A stretch of DNA of 64,000 nt, from positions 3,358,001 through 3,422,000 of the forward strand of contig CP058931.1 in assembly GCA_024760505.1 (NCBI GenBank), given 5' to 3'. Both the position numbers and the translations under genes were made by a program. This document shows, in pieces, positions 7,702 to 18,116 of this stretch; position 1 is the first letter of the stretch, and every line of letters begins with the position of its first letter. The DNA is from Nitrospira sp. (GTDB lineage: Bacteria > Nitrospirota > Nitrospiria > Nitrospirales > UBA8639). The notes under the pieces were generated by a model. It did not search any database, was not told the origin of the DNA, and worked only from the letters and a program-made list of their open reading frames with translations.

Positions 7702-8450
7702 GGTTTACCTATACGATGGTGAAAGTGAGGCAATGCACAAGCGAGGATACCGCATTGCCCATATCTTCATGTTGGCCTTATTCAGAGGGTCGCAAAAAGC
7801 ACCTCCTCACATATCAATGGGACTATCAGTAACATACCATGTTCCTGTGGAATCTCGGAGGGTCCGGAAATACATTTTTCTGGAGACAAGACTCCCAAGT
7901 ATGTTGGGAGTTTCATTCCTGTTTCAGGATGCCTGGCATTAATTGTGGCTGTAGCAGATACGAAGGATGGTAAAGGGGATCGTCAGATTCATATTCTGAC
8001 CACCAAGCATCCCCCTTTGTCCCGTGGAACGACGGGAAGTATTCATCGATCTTAAACCCTCACACGATCGGATGCACCGGGTCTTGGCGAGGACCAAAGG
8101 CTGCCTTCCTCGCTTGTTCGATTTCTATACTCTAGGTGCGAATGGCGACGATGCCATAATTAAATCCGGCCCTTGGGCGGTGGGGATTGCCTTCGCCTAG
8201 TGTGGCTACCTCAGGGTAAAACGTCCTCTGAAATTGCAAAAGGGAAAATGGTTTTCTTCTGGTTTAAGAGGTACAACCCAAATGGGCCAAATAAGTCAGG
8301 AGGTTTGTTGAGCCATAGGGAATTAAGTGCCCGAGAGAATTCAAGCAGAAGGTCGTCCATGGGGCATGGGTGTCAATATTACTTTATAAGCAAGTCGCAG
8401 CAAATCCCGTCCCTACCTTTGCTCTGGATACGTGTATGGGCTTGGAGATT
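7702..8450. other. 749-bp region with no convincing gene
   Basis: No frame here shows a recognisable protein. Two short plus-strand open stretches may be remnants: one around 7940-8050 (VAVADTKDGKGDRQIH) and one ending at a TAG near 8200 (LFDFYTLGANGDDAIIKSG). The latter faintly recalls the tail of a pseudopilin, but both are broken by stops. A hairpin ACTCCCAA/TTGGGAGT with a GTATG loop lies at 7891-7911 and is followed by a short T-rich stretch. It also holds the upstream region of the minus-strand DUF2007 gene. Confidence 0.4.
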
Positions 8451-9809
8451 TTACAACTCAATCCCATATTCTTTGATTTTATATTGGAGCGACCTCACGC
8501 TAATCCCAAGGAGTTTCGCAGCCTGTTCACGATGATGAGTGACTTCCACGAGGGTTCGGCGGATGACTTCCCGTTCAATGTCTTCGAGAGGGGTTCCGAG
8601 GGAGATCACCATCCTGCTTCCGGGATTGACACTCGTTCGAATTTCATCTGGAAGATGATCGGGCTGAATAGTGTGCTCCTTCACCGTCACGACCAGGCGT
8701 TCAATGACATTCCGGAGTTGACGAATATTACCCGGCCAGGGGTATTGAACGAGAAATCTCAGGGAAGCGAGAGATAGGGTTTTGAGTGGAATCAGGTGCT
8801 TCTGGGCAAATTCCTTGAGAAAATAGTCGAGAAGGACCGGGATATCCTCACGACGCTCTCGCAAGGGCGGCAGATGAATCGGCACCACATTAATGCGATA
8901 GAAAAGATCTTCACGAAACAGTCCGGTTTCGACCAACTGGGGCAAATTGCGGTTGGTGGCGGCAATAATCCTGGTATTGACGGTGATCAGGGTTTTCCCT
9001 CCAAGCCGCCGAAATTCACCGGTTTCTAAGACCCGAAGAAAATCCACTTGGGCTTTTAAGGGAAGTTCGCCTAACTCATCAAGAAAGAGGGTTCCCTCAT
9101 CAGCCATCTCAAATCGACCGGGTTTGGTTCCAACCGCTCCCGAAAATGCCCCTTTTTCATATCCAAATAATTCGCTTTCGAAAAGAGACTCTGGAAGGGC
9201 ACCACAATTCATCGTGATAAACGGGCCATTGGACCGCTGGCTTTGGTGATGAATGGCACGTGCCACCAATTCTTTGCCTGTTCCGCTCTCCCCACCGATT
9301 AAAATCGTGACGTCATTTTTGGCAACCATTCCAATAACATGGTGTATTCGACGCATCGCTTCACTTTCGCCGATCATTTCCTCGATGCGATTTCGTGTCT
9401 CGAGTTGGTGACGCAAATTCTGATTTTCGGCTGCAAGCCTGTGGCGATCCAAGGCCTTTTCGACCACAATGGAGAATCGTTCACGGTCAATGGGCTTGGT
9501 GAGAAAATCGTAAGCTCCCAACCGCATGGCTTCCACAGCCGTTTCAATAGAACCATAGGCGGTGATGACGATGATTTCCGTGGCAGGCCAAAGAGCTTTT
9601 ATTCGGGGAACGAGAGCCATGCCCCCGATACCTGGCATTCTTACATCCGTGATGAGAAGGTCACTGGGCGCCTCTTTCATCAAGGCCAGAGCGGATTCAG
9701 CCGAGTCGGCGCCCTGGGCGAGGTACCCTGCTTTCTCCAATATCGTTACTAACGCATTACGAATATTGATCTCGTCATCGACAACCAGAATACGAGTTTC
9801 TTGTTTCAC
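8451..9809 (-). CDS. NtrC-family sigma-54-dependent response regulator
   Basis: The protein (about 452 residues) has three domains. The receiver domain (about 6-120) carries acidic residues D11-D12 and the phospho-acceptor D55 in LLITDVRMPG. The AAA+ sigma-54 interaction domain (about 145-375) has Walker A GESGTGKE, a GAFSGA loop in place of the usual GAFTGA, and Walker B GTLFLDELGE. A Fis-type helix-turn-helix at the end includes HREQAAKLLGISVRSLQYKI. The GTG at 9809 is chosen because GGAGGG precedes it and it overlaps the histidine kinase stop codon by 4 bp, showing translational coupling. Targets are unknown; the nearby Hyf operon is a candidate by position only. Confidence 0.9.
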   Translation of the reverse strand: MKQETRILVVDDEINIRNALVTILEKAGYLAQGADSAESALALMKEAPSDLLITDVRMPGIGGMALVPRIKALWPATEIIVITAYGSIETAVEAMRLGAYDFLTKPIDRERFSIVVEKALDRHRLAAENQNLRHQLETRNRIEEMIGESEAMRRIHHVIGMVAKNDVTILIGGESGTGKELVARAIHHQSQRSNGPFITMNCGALPESLFESELFGYEKGAFSGAVGTKPGRFEMADEGTLFLDELGELPLKAQVDFLRVLETGEFRRLGGKTLITVNTRIIAATNRNLPQLVETGLFREDLFYRINVVPIHLPPLRERREDIPVLLDYFLKEFAQKHLIPLKTLSLASLRFLVQYPWPGNIRQLRNVIERLVVTVKEHTIQPDHLPDEIRTSVNPGSRMVISLGTPLEDIEREVIRRTLVEVTHHREQAAKLLGISVRSLQYKIKEYGIEL

Positions 9810-11203
9810 GCACCCTCCACGGGGATGGCCTGGGCATTTACACACACGGGTAAACTCAATGTGACCGAGGTGCCATCGCCGGGAAGTGCGGTCACGTCAA
9901 TGCGGCCCCCATGATTTTGTATTATTCGATGCGCGACGGCGAGGCCAAGGCCGGTCCCGGTTTCTTTTGTCGTGTAAAAAGGGTCGAAGATGTGGACAAG
10001 CGATTGTGGATCAATCCCTTGTCCGGTATCGTGAACGGCAATCTCCACCCAGCGCCGCTCTTGTCGTTCGCGTTCCTGGACGATAATACGGCAGACTCCG
10101 CCTGACGCCATGGCCTGAAACGCATTGATCACGATATTAATCAGAGCCTGTGCGATCTGCGTTTCGTCACCCTGAACATCCGGAAGGTTCGTCGGGACCG
10201 AAACCTGAAGCTGCTGGTTCCTCTCCTCGGCCTCATGTTGTAATAACTGTGTGACATGCGACACGAGGGACTGAATATTGACTTCCTGAAATTGAGAAGG
10301 CCGTGATTGTGCATATCGCATAATATTATCCAAAATAGCCGACAGCCGGCTTAATTCGGTGTTCAGTACTTTAAAATAGTCATTGGCCCGACAGGACAAG
10401 TCGGTTGTCTCGCGGAGTTCTTCTTCAAGTAAATGAAGATTGAGATCCAGGGCGCTGAGAGGATTGCGAAGTTCATGCGCGACCCCGGCTGACAACGTAT
10501 GCAGTGCAGCCAGTCGTTGGGCTTCGTTTACCTGTTTTTCGAGAGCTAGCCACTCCGTGACATCGTGCAGTTGAAAAATTATTCCTGCCGGTTTGCCATT
10601 ATCTCCCGTCAAATCAACACTGCTAATCCGAATTGTTCGCACCTCTCTATTTTGGGAATCGAAGGTAATTTCCTTGGAATGCATGGATCCCCCATGATGC
10701 AGGATTTGGGCAAGGAGTACTTGAATGGGATGCCCTTCCCCAAACACCACCCCGTAATGCTTGCCCAATAGAGAAATCGCAGGGCGCTCAAGAATGGCTT
10801 CAGCGGTTGGATTGGCAGCGGTTATTACCCCATCTTCACTGACCGTCAATACACCAGTCGGGATACTTTCCAATATGTGCCGGGCTAGCCCTTTGACCTC
10901 TTCCAGGTTTTGTTTGGCGTTGGCGTAATGCAGATAGGTGACGACAGCGGAAATACCAACCCCACCGACGATGAAGAGTAGAAGGGTGATGGCGATCAAA
11001 TCACGCCGGGATTGTCCGACTGCGGCATTTAATTCCGAGGATACGGTCTTGCCTTCCGTGAGGCCAACCACCACCATACTTTGATGCTCTAGACTGAAGA
11101 TCAAGAGCACTCCAACCACTACGCCCACAATAATAAGGATGGGCACGATTTGACGAATGAGCAGATTGTGAAAAAGTGGTGTTTCAGGGCGAGGCCGGAA
11201 CAT
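9806..11203 (-). CDS. PAS-containing membrane sensor histidine kinase
   Basis: This 465-residue kinase has two membrane helices (about 18-36 and 68-90) with a short periplasmic segment between them. A PAS domain (about 105-220) starts at ILESIPTGVLTVSEDG. The HisKA dimerisation domain has the phospho-acceptor His243 in AGVAHELRNPLSALD. The HATPase domain has the N box near INIVINAFQAM, then DTGQGI and TGLGLAVAHRI. It is the partner of the response regulator encoded directly downstream with a 4-bp overlap. With so small a periplasmic loop, the PAS domain or membrane state is the likelier sensor. Confidence 0.9.
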   Translation of the reverse strand: MFRPRPETPLFHNLLIRQIVPILIIVGVVVGVLLIFSLEHQSMVVVGLTEGKTVSSELNAAVGQSRRDLIAITLLLFIVGGVGISAVVTYLHYANAKQNLEEVKGLARHILESIPTGVLTVSEDGVITAANPTAEAILERPAISLLGKHYGVVFGEGHPIQVLLAQILHHGGSMHSKEITFDSQNREVRTIRISSVDLTGDNGKPAGIIFQLHDVTEWLALEKQVNEAQRLAALHTLSAGVAHELRNPLSALDLNLHLLEEELRETTDLSCRANDYFKVLNTELSRLSAILDNIMRYAQSRPSQFQEVNIQSLVSHVTQLLQHEAEERNQQLQVSVPTNLPDVQGDETQIAQALINIVINAFQAMASGGVCRIIVQERERQERRWVEIAVHDTGQGIDPQSLVHIFDPFYTTKETGTGLGLAVAHRIIQNHGGRIDVTALPGDGTSVTLSLPVCVNAQAIPVEGA

Positions 11204-12962
11204 GCTTAGCTCCAGTTTGTATGAAATCCTCTCGGAAACTATCGGAAATACTGCCTATTTCTCTCCTATTACCTTAGGCGAAGAAAGGGGGATGGTGCAA
11301 TGTCCCTTCATTTGTTTTAACAACTGTTCATCAAAAGACGGCGTTCCAACTCTATCGGTGGACATGCCCTGTTATCCGGAAAACATCGGTCATGCCGGGG
11401 AACCTTTTGTGCACACCTCTCTTCTTAAAATGATGTCAGTGCGGCCATGACGCCTTCCATGGGAACCCATCCCTTCTGTCTATTCCGTATACGATTGGCA
11501 GAAATGTCCTCATTCCAGCTTTTTACATCGAGAGGATACTGAGATGAGGGCATTTTAGGATTACGTGTCGAGAGGATTATGGCCACAGCTCTAGGGGGGA
11601 ACCTTTGGAAATACACTGATGATGTTTCATCCCTAACCCATACAAGTCTTGTGCAAGGGTAGGGGGATTCAGAATAGATCGATGCGTTGTCCGGACATGC
11701 CTCTCCAGGCTTTTTTGTTCGTAATTGAAAATTCAAGGCCATGCCCGGAAACCCATATGAAGCATTTCCATATCTAGAATTCCAGCGTTGGGGCGATAGG
11801 GTGGTAAGAATGGTTGGCCCGGCCTTATTAAGAAATTCTGTATGAACGTGATCAGGTGTCGGAGGCGGTTGAGGCCCAATCCCTTTACCTGTTTCCATGC
11901 GTCGTCTGGTTGTGCTCATGACCCCTTTTGGAAAGATAAGATTAGAGCAATGGACGTGCCAAGTGGCATATGAGGGGTCGATCGTCGCTTATTGAAGAAG
12001 AGCTGAGCTTTCCCTCATGTTTTATGGGTTGAATGGATTTTAGTTGTCTTTCAATAAAGGTATTCACGCAAAAATTGCATGGGGAAGACCGCCTTGCGAG
12101 CCATAAATTCAGAAAAGTCTTTAATCTATAGTGAATTTTGATAAATAGGCATAAACATAAATGTGCAAAATTTGCATCATCGTTTAGGAAATTCTTCAGG
12201 AAAATAGAGTCTACATGGATCAAGGGTTCACTTGTTTTTACCTGGGTATATGGAATGTGCACCACGTCTGTCCTGGCTATTTTGATAGAAATGCAATGCG
12301 CGGGAAGTGGTTGATTCATACTGACGAAAGCCTTGTTGGAATCAGGGATCAATCTGAAAGCCCAATGCAACCCTGGACTGTCGATCAGGCCGAAGATGGG
12401 GCGCAGGTCAGCTCAATGAATCATCTGGACCTATGACCTGCAAGGTTTGCAGACGTGATACTGAATTGCTTTGTTTCCTTGTAATTCCTTAAACGGCTTC
12501 GAGCGATCTTTAGGGCTTTTTGCAGGTGTTACGCAGAACGTTGGAGCAAGAACAGAATGAATTCTCAAGGTATAGCTTTTGCACAGAAATGGATCTGTGC
12601 ATGAAAGCCACAACACCATAAAAGAATTTGAGGGTACGGTTAAACAGATACGTCTCAGAATGGGGATCTTCCTCTCAGGCGATCAGTATTTTGCTTCTTT
12701 CATTGCCCGGCCTTCCCAATCCCCAATAATTTTACGCACGGGTCACACATTCAAGGAAACCAGAACTCCGTTATCCCCACCAAGCCTGCTCACGAGGAAA
12801 TCCGGTGTTTTCTCCTCTAAGCATGTGTCTCTTTATGCGATGGCCATGAAACGTTTATATGACCAGGATTTGATATTCCTGTTCTCTCAATCAGGCGAGG
12901 CCAATTGCCTTGACACCTCCTCTTGCCCGTTTGGCAAATGAAAGGGACACCGTAAGCAAGGC
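11204..12962. other. 1.76-kb region without a convincing gene
   Basis: This gap separates the divergent two-component genes from the Hyf operon. A minus-strand open frame at 11425-11919 (164 codons, preceded by AAAAGGGG and ATG) is the only one with a plausible start. Its composition is proline-, serine- and arginine-rich with no recognisable fold, so it is left as doubtful. The stretch 12020-12200 is AT-rich. No sigma-54 -24/-12 promoter was found by eye. It may be eroded sequence with upstream control regions of both flanking operons. Confidence 0.4.
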
Positions 12963-14993
12963 ATGACGATATTCCTGTTCCTGGCTCTGTTGTTGGCCTA
13001 TGCGTGTGGGATGCTTCTCCCGCTGTGTTTCCCACATCGACCGCATGTTCAGAATGTGATGGCGCATGGATCAGCTGCCGTGGCTGGCTGCCTGGGAATA
13101 GTCCTTGGTCTGATCGGGCTCTTGGCCCCTGAACCCCTGGTTTGGTTCCTGCCGTCTTCTATTCCTCTTCTGACGTTTTCTCTCCGGCTGGATTCCCTGA
13201 GTGCTTTTTTTGTCTTGACGATTTCCCTTGTGGGATTGGCGGTATCCGTATTTGCCAGTGGCTACGTCCGGGAATTTTACGGACGAATTCCTGTCAGTCT
13301 TCTCGGCTTCCTTTATAACGGATTTCTCCTCTCCATGTTGTTGGTGGTCACGGCGGATAATGCTTTCTTTTTTTTAATCGTTTGGGAATTGATGTCCCTC
13401 CTCTCATATTTTCTCGTGGTATCGGAGCATGAAAAACCGGATGTCCGTTTTGCGGGATTATTTTATTTAATTATGACCCATGTGGGCACGGCATTTATTC
13501 TGGTGACGTTTCTTATGTTTTACCAGGAGACGGGTTCGTTTGCCTTTGAGGCCTTTCGAAGCGCCGACCAATCCCTGCCGGAAGGGTTGCGGACCCTGGT
13601 TTTTTGGACAGCGCTCATTGGTTTTGGAACTAAAGCGGGCATTGTGCCACTTCATGTCTGGTTGCCCTATGCCCATCCGGCCGCACCGTCTCATGTCTCC
13701 GCCTTGATGTCGGGTGTCATGATTAAAACGGCGATTTATGGTCTCCTTCGCGTGTATTTTGATTTTCTTGGAGGACCGTTTCCCTGGTGGTGGGGATTTG
13801 TGGTCTTGTTGGTCGGCACGGTGTCGGCGCTTCTCGGAGTGATGTATGCGTTGATGGAACATGACCTGAAAAGTCTTCTCGCCTTCCACAGCGTTGAAAA
13901 TATCGGCATTATTTTAATGGGAATAGGAACCGGCATGGTGTTCTATGCCTATGATATGCCCCATCTGGCGGCGTTGGGAATTATCGCAGGGCTCTACCAC
14001 ACTCTCAATCACGCAGTGTTTAAAGCCTTGCTCTTTATGGGGGCGGGTTCACTCCTGTATGCCACCCACACCCGGAACATGGAAGAATATGGAGGACTCC
14101 TTCGACGGATGCCCTGGACCGGCCTGTTTTTCCTAATTGGGGCCATTTCCATTTCCGCCCTCCCACCGACGAATGGCTTTGTCAGTGAATGGCTGGTGTT
14201 TCAGGGGCTCTTTTTAAGTTTGGAACTCCCCTCTCTGTTTTTGAAATTGATGCTTCCCATTGCTGCGGCCCTGCTTGCGCTTACCGGTGCGTTGGCTCTG
14301 GCCTGTTTTGTCAAGGCGTTTGGTATTTCATTCCTGGCTCTTCCGCGAAGCTCCCACGCACGAAAAGCTCTAGAGGTTCCTGTCCCTATGCGCGTCGGGA
14401 TGGGATTCCTGGCCAGCCTTTGTCTGGTTTTAGGATTGGGCCCCGCAGTCGTGGTGCCCCTCCTTGATCGGGTGAGTGAACCTTTTGTGGGGATATCAAT
14501 TGCCGGGAGAGTGTTTGAAATGGGTGGATGGACACTCGCACCGGTAAGCGGAGAGTTTTCAAGTCTCTCCACTCCAGTTCTGGCGATTGTCCTGGCCGGT
14601 CTCACCGGGTTGGGATGGGGACTTGCCTATGTTCTGGGGGGGAAGGGGAAAACGCGATTCTATAAAACATGGGGGTGTGGGTTGAATGTGACCGCACGAA
14701 TGGAATACACCGCGACCGGTTTCGTCCAGCCCATTAAGCGGGTGTTTAGCACCATTTATCAACCCACGGTCAAGCTTGAAACAGAATTCCTGGAAGAATC
14801 GCATTATTTTGCCAAGCGGAGACACTTCGAATTTTCTATCGAACCCATTTTTCTCAAGTATTTGTATCATCCGATCCTGGGATTTTTTTCAACCCTGGCC
14901 GCTCGTTCTCGTGTGATCCAAGGCGGGAATTTGTCTTTGTATCTGGCCTACATTTTTGTGACCTTGGTGTTTTTATTGATGGTAATGGGGTAG
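12963..14993 (+). CDS. hyfB: Hyf-type antiporter-like subunit B (HyfB/EhrA-like)
   Basis: This 676-residue protein is a proton-conducting transporter subunit homologous to NuoL and HyfB. It has about 14-16 membrane helices. The core motif region (about 110-420) includes NAFFFLIVWELMSLLSYFLVV, the Lys-containing GFGTKAGIVPLHVWLPYAHP, HDLKSLLAFHSVENIGIILMG and LYHTLNHAVFKALLF. Such subunits pump H+ or Na+ in complex I and energy-converting complexes. It is the first gene of a seven-gene operon; the next gene begins 9 bp after its stop. Length and first position match HyfB/EhrA. Confidence 0.9.
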   Translation: MTIFLFLALLLAYACGMLLPLCFPHRPHVQNVMAHGSAAVAGCLGIVLGLIGLLAPEPLVWFLPSSIPLLTFSLRLDSLSAFFVLTISLVGLAVSVFASGYVREFYGRIPVSLLGFLYNGFLLSMLLVVTADNAFFFLIVWELMSLLSYFLVVSEHEKPDVRFAGLFYLIMTHVGTAFILVTFLMFYQETGSFAFEAFRSADQSLPEGLRTLVFWTALIGFGTKAGIVPLHVWLPYAHPAAPSHVSALMSGVMIKTAIYGLLRVYFDFLGGPFPWWWGFVVLLVGTVSALLGVMYALMEHDLKSLLAFHSVENIGIILMGIGTGMVFYAYDMPHLAALGIIAGLYHTLNHAVFKALLFMGAGSLLYATHTRNMEEYGGLLRRMPWTGLFFLIGAISISALPPTNGFVSEWLVFQGLFLSLELPSLFLKLMLPIAAALLALTGALALACFVKAFGISFLALPRSSHARKALEVPVPMRVGMGFLASLCLVLGLGPAVVVPLLDRVSEPFVGISIAGRVFEMGGWTLAPVSGEFSSLSTPVLAIVLAGLTGLGWGLAYVLGGKGKTRFYKTWGCGLNVTARMEYTATGFVQPIKRVFSTIYQPTVKLETEFLEESHYFAKRRHFEFSIEPIFLKYLYHPILGFFSTLAARSRVIQGGNLSLYLAYIFVTLVFLLMVMG

Positions 14994-15002
14994 AGCGTAC
15001 TC

Positions 15003-15956
15003 ATGAGCGCAATCGATTTCCTTCTGATTAATCTGCAAATGGTTCTGGTCCTAGGGCTTTCTCCCTTGATTGTGGGAGTCATCCGACGAGTAAAAGCCCA
15101 CCTGCAATGTCGACATGGGGCGAGCGTGTTCCAGCCCTATGCGGATCTTGCCAAACTCTTTCGCAAAGAACCGGTTATCTCTACGACCGCCTCGTGGATC
15201 TTCCCAGCCACGCCGTACATTCTGTTTTCCTCAACCTTGGCTGCCAGTCTGCTTGTCCCCACCATTATCGCGCCAATGCCGCTCAATTTTGCAGGCAATA
15301 TTATTGCCCTGGTCTATCTTCTGGCCTTAGGGACCTTTTTCCTGATGCTGGCGGGCCTGGATGCGGGATCCGCCTTTGGTGGAATGGGCAGCAGTCGTGA
15401 AGCGATCGTCGCCTCGCTGACCGAACCGGCCTTGATTTTGTCCTTGTTTGCCGTGGCTCTCACGGCGGGCTCGGCCAATATCAGCGCCATCGTGTATAAG
15501 ACAGCGATCTTGCAGGGTATTGTGCTGGATCCTCCGCCTCACTTAATGGCCTTGGTGGCACTGTTTATCATTACGCTGGCCGAAACCGGTCGTGTGCCTG
15601 TGGATAATCCGGCGACGCATTTGGAATTGACCATGATTCATGAAGCGATGATTTTGGAATACTCCGGGCGATATCTGGCCCTGGTTGAGTGGGCAGCCGG
15701 AATGAAACTCATGATTTTTTTGACCTTGCTGGCCAACATTTTTGCACCTTGGGGCATTGCCACGACCTTGTCCCCGTCAGCTCTGGGATTGGGGTTGTTG
15801 GTCTTTGTGGGGAAAGTTGTGGGGTTGGCCGTCGTGGTTGGTGTGTTTGAATGTATGTTTGCCAAGTTGCGGTTGTTTCGCGTGACGGAATTACTTGGGG
15901 CAGCCTTTATTCTGTCATTATTAGCCCTGGTGTTTTTTTATATCCTGCGGGTGTGA
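15003..15956 (+). CDS. hyfC: NuoH-like membrane subunit (HyfC/EhrB-like)
   Basis: The 317-residue protein is the HyfC/HycD relative of NuoH, the subunit that joins the hydrophilic arm to the membrane arm. It has about eight helices. Family motifs are visible: the N-terminal RRVKAHLQCRHGASVFQPYADLAKLFRKE loop, GSSREAIVASLTEPALILS, and AETGRVPVDNPATHLELTMIHEAM near residue 200, whose acidic residues sit in the proton or quinone path of complex I. It is nearly contiguous with its neighbours (gaps of 9 and 1 bp). Confidence 0.9.
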   Translation: MSAIDFLLINLQMVLVLGLSPLIVGVIRRVKAHLQCRHGASVFQPYADLAKLFRKEPVISTTASWIFPATPYILFSSTLAASLLVPTIIAPMPLNFAGNIIALVYLLALGTFFLMLAGLDAGSAFGGMGSSREAIVASLTEPALILSLFAVALTAGSANISAIVYKTAILQGIVLDPPPHLMALVALFIITLAETGRVPVDNPATHLELTMIHEAMILEYSGRYLALVEWAAGMKLMIFLTLLANIFAPWGIATTLSPSALGLGLLVFVGKVVGLAVVVGVFECMFAKLRLFRVTELLGAAFILSLLALVFFYILRV

Positions 15957-15957
15957 C

Positions 15958-16626
15958 ATGCCAACTCTCCCGATCAATCTCGGTTCATATCTGGTCAATC
16001 TGTGCTCGGCCCTTCTGTTGCTGACGTGTTTTGCCATTGTCGCACAACGACGCCTGATGGCCTGCGTGGACTTGTTCGCGTTGCAGTCCGTGTTTTTGGC
16101 AGTGACGGCCACGTTGGTGGCGTATTTGACCGGCATTCACCATATTTACCTGGCGGCAGTACTCACCATCGCGATTAAAGCCGTTATCCTGCCACGAATT
16201 TTAAAGAAGATCGTGAGGCAGTTAAATGTTCAGCGCGAGGTCAGCATGTATGTGAACATTCCAACAGGTTTGTTGATCTGTGGAGGATTAGTGATTCTCG
16301 CATTTTTTATTACTCAACCGATTGTTCATCTCGGATTCCTTCTGACTCAAGATTCCCTGGCGATTGCCCTGGCCATCGTGCTGATCGGATTTTTTATCAT
16401 GGTTTCCAGGTTAAAAGCCGTTACGCAGGTGATCGGATTTCTCGTGATTGAAAACGGACTTTTTCTCGCAGCCACTGCCGCAGCCTATGGGATGCCGTTG
16501 ATCGTGGAATTGGGAATCTTTTTCGATGTGCTGGTCGCCGGTTTGATCGTCGGTATTTATACCCATCAAATTCAGGAGGCCTTCGGCAGTGTAGATACCA
16601 GCCGACTGAAGGCCCTCAAAGAGTAA
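15958..16626 (+). CDS. hyfE: HyfE-like membrane subunit (EhrC-like)
   Basis: This 222-residue membrane protein has about six helices and resembles HyfE, which fuses features of NuoK. The KAVILPRILKKIVRQLN loop and the paired acidic positions in VIENGLFLAATAAAYGMPLIVELGIFFDVLVAG are typical of the family. It begins 1 bp after the HyfC-like gene and ends 5 bp before the next, so translation is probably coupled. Role: part of the ion-conducting membrane arm. Confidence 0.85.
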   Translation: MPTLPINLGSYLVNLCSALLLLTCFAIVAQRRLMACVDLFALQSVFLAVTATLVAYLTGIHHIYLAAVLTIAIKAVILPRILKKIVRQLNVQREVSMYVNIPTGLLICGGLVILAFFITQPIVHLGFLLTQDSLAIALAIVLIGFFIMVSRLKAVTQVIGFLVIENGLFLAATAAAYGMPLIVELGIFFDVLVAGLIVGIYTHQIQEAFGSVDTSRLKALKE

Positions 16627-16631
16627 GCCTC

Positions 16632-18116
16632 ATGATTTGGCCGATTATCCTTCTCATTGCTACCCCGTTCTTGATTGGTGTCAGCGGGCTTGTCGTACGT
16701 CATCGGCAGACATTGGATGTCCTGCATTGCGTGCAAGCCGGCATCATGGTGGTTTCGTCACTGTTATTGGTCGATGAGGTGTCCGTGAGCGGACCGGTTT
16801 CTTTTTTCTACTTCCTTCATGTCGATGCCATCAGCGCATGGTTTGATTTGGTGATCGGGATTGTGGCAGGGACGGGAACCTTATATGCCGTCGGGTATGT
16901 GGGGGAGCAGTATGACCGTGGGCATGTGTCCCTTAAACGGTTTCGTCAATTTTTTATGTTATTCGATCTGTATTTGGGGGTCATGCTGCTGGCCGTCAAT
17001 GTTGAAAATCTTGGGATAATGTGGATTGCCATTGAAGGAGCGACCTTGTCGGCTGCTTTGCTGATCGGATTTGAGCGGAGCAAGGGAGCCCTTGAGGCGG
17101 GATGGAAATTTGTGATTCTCAGTTCAGTCGGTATTGCTTTGGCTCTTTTTGGGACGATCCTCGTGTATTACTCCTCGGAGCAACTGCTTGGGATTACCGA
17201 AGAGGCGCTGCACTGGGCGAAACTGCATGAGGTCGGGGACCAACTCGATCCTTCCGTGATGAAAATTGCCTTTCTGTTTATTTTGGTTGGGTACGGGACC
17301 AAAGCGGGTCTCGTCCCGATGCATACCTGGTTACCCGATGCGCATGGAGAAGCCCCCACTCCGGTGAGTGCGATGCTTTCCGCCAATATGTTGACCATGG
17401 CGATCTACGCGATTCTCCGGTTTAAGATCCTGACCGATCAATCGGTGGGGACAGAGTTCACCGGACCCTTGCTTTTGGGATTTGGATTTTTCTCCGTCGC
17501 GCTCTCCTCGATTGTCCTGTTACTTCAAGAGGATTTTAAACGACTGTTAGCCTTTTCCAGTATCGAGCATATCGGGATCGCTTTAATTGGCTTTGGTCTC
17601 GGCGGCTTGGGAGTATTTGGAGGATTATGGCATCTGCTCAATCATGCCTTGGCTAAATCCGCTGCCTTCTATGGCGCTGGCCTTGTACTGATTACCCATG
17701 AACATAAGTTTATCGCTCGTGTCCCCGGCCTGTTACGTGAGAATCCGGCTGCGGGAGTAGCCTTGTTCGTCGCAGGGCTTGTTCTTGCCGGCATGCCTCC
17801 CTTCGGACTGTTCGTGAGTGAACTCACAATCGCCGCGAACGCCATGGCCATGGCACCTGCGATTTCGTATGGATTTCTCGTCGTATTGACTGTGGCATTT
17901 GCGACGTTGTTGTTTCAAATTTTGCGAATGGTCTTAGGCGTGCCTCTGGGAACGCAAATATCCACCGTGGGGCCACGGTGCCGGGCCTTTTCAACTGCGG
18001 CGATTGCGGTAAACCTGGGCGCCCTGATTTTCTTGGGCCTCCATGTCCCCGATGGTCTTCATAATCTCATTGGGGCGATTCTGCCATTTTTTCATGCGGA
18101 AGGAGAGTATTTCTAA
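16632..18116 (+). CDS. hyfF: Hyf-type antiporter-like subunit F, copy 1
   Basis: The 494-residue protein is a NuoN/HyfF-type ion-conducting subunit with about 14 helices. It keeps the key features: MWIAIEGATLSAALLIGFERSKGALEAGWKF with the intramembrane Glu, GYGTKAGLVPMHTWLPDAHGEAPTPVSAMLS with the helix-breaking Lys, and EDFKRLLAFSSIEHIGIALIG with WHLLNHALAKSAAFYG. It lies in the operon with 5 bp to the gene before it and directly abuts the next gene, which is its paralogue. Confidence 0.9.
   Translation: MIWPIILLIATPFLIGVSGLVVRHRQTLDVLHCVQAGIMVVSSLLLVDEVSVSGPVSFFYFLHVDAISAWFDLVIGIVAGTGTLYAVGYVGEQYDRGHVSLKRFRQFFMLFDLYLGVMLLAVNVENLGIMWIAIEGATLSAALLIGFERSKGALEAGWKFVILSSVGIALALFGTILVYYSSEQLLGITEEALHWAKLHEVGDQLDPSVMKIAFLFILVGYGTKAGLVPMHTWLPDAHGEAPTPVSAMLSANMLTMAIYAILRFKILTDQSVGTEFTGPLLLGFGFFSVALSSIVLLLQEDFKRLLAFSSIEHIGIALIGFGLGGLGVFGGLWHLLNHALAKSAAFYGAGLVLITHEHKFIARVPGLLRENPAAGVALFVAGLVLAGMPPFGLFVSELTIAANAMAMAPAISYGFLVVLTVAFATLLFQILRMVLGVPLGTQISTVGPRCRAFSTAAIAVNLGALIFLGLHVPDGLHNLIGAILPFFHAEGEYF

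Noticed and set aside
7702..8450. Plus-strand frames around 7940-8200 resembling a pseudopilin tail
   Set aside because: Frames are interrupted by stops, have no start or leader, and the similarity is too weak.
11425..11919. Minus-strand frame of 164 codons with ATG and AAAAGGGG upstream
   Set aside because: The composition is Pro/Arg/Ser-rich and unlike a folded protein, with no family match recognised; listed only as doubtful within the gap.
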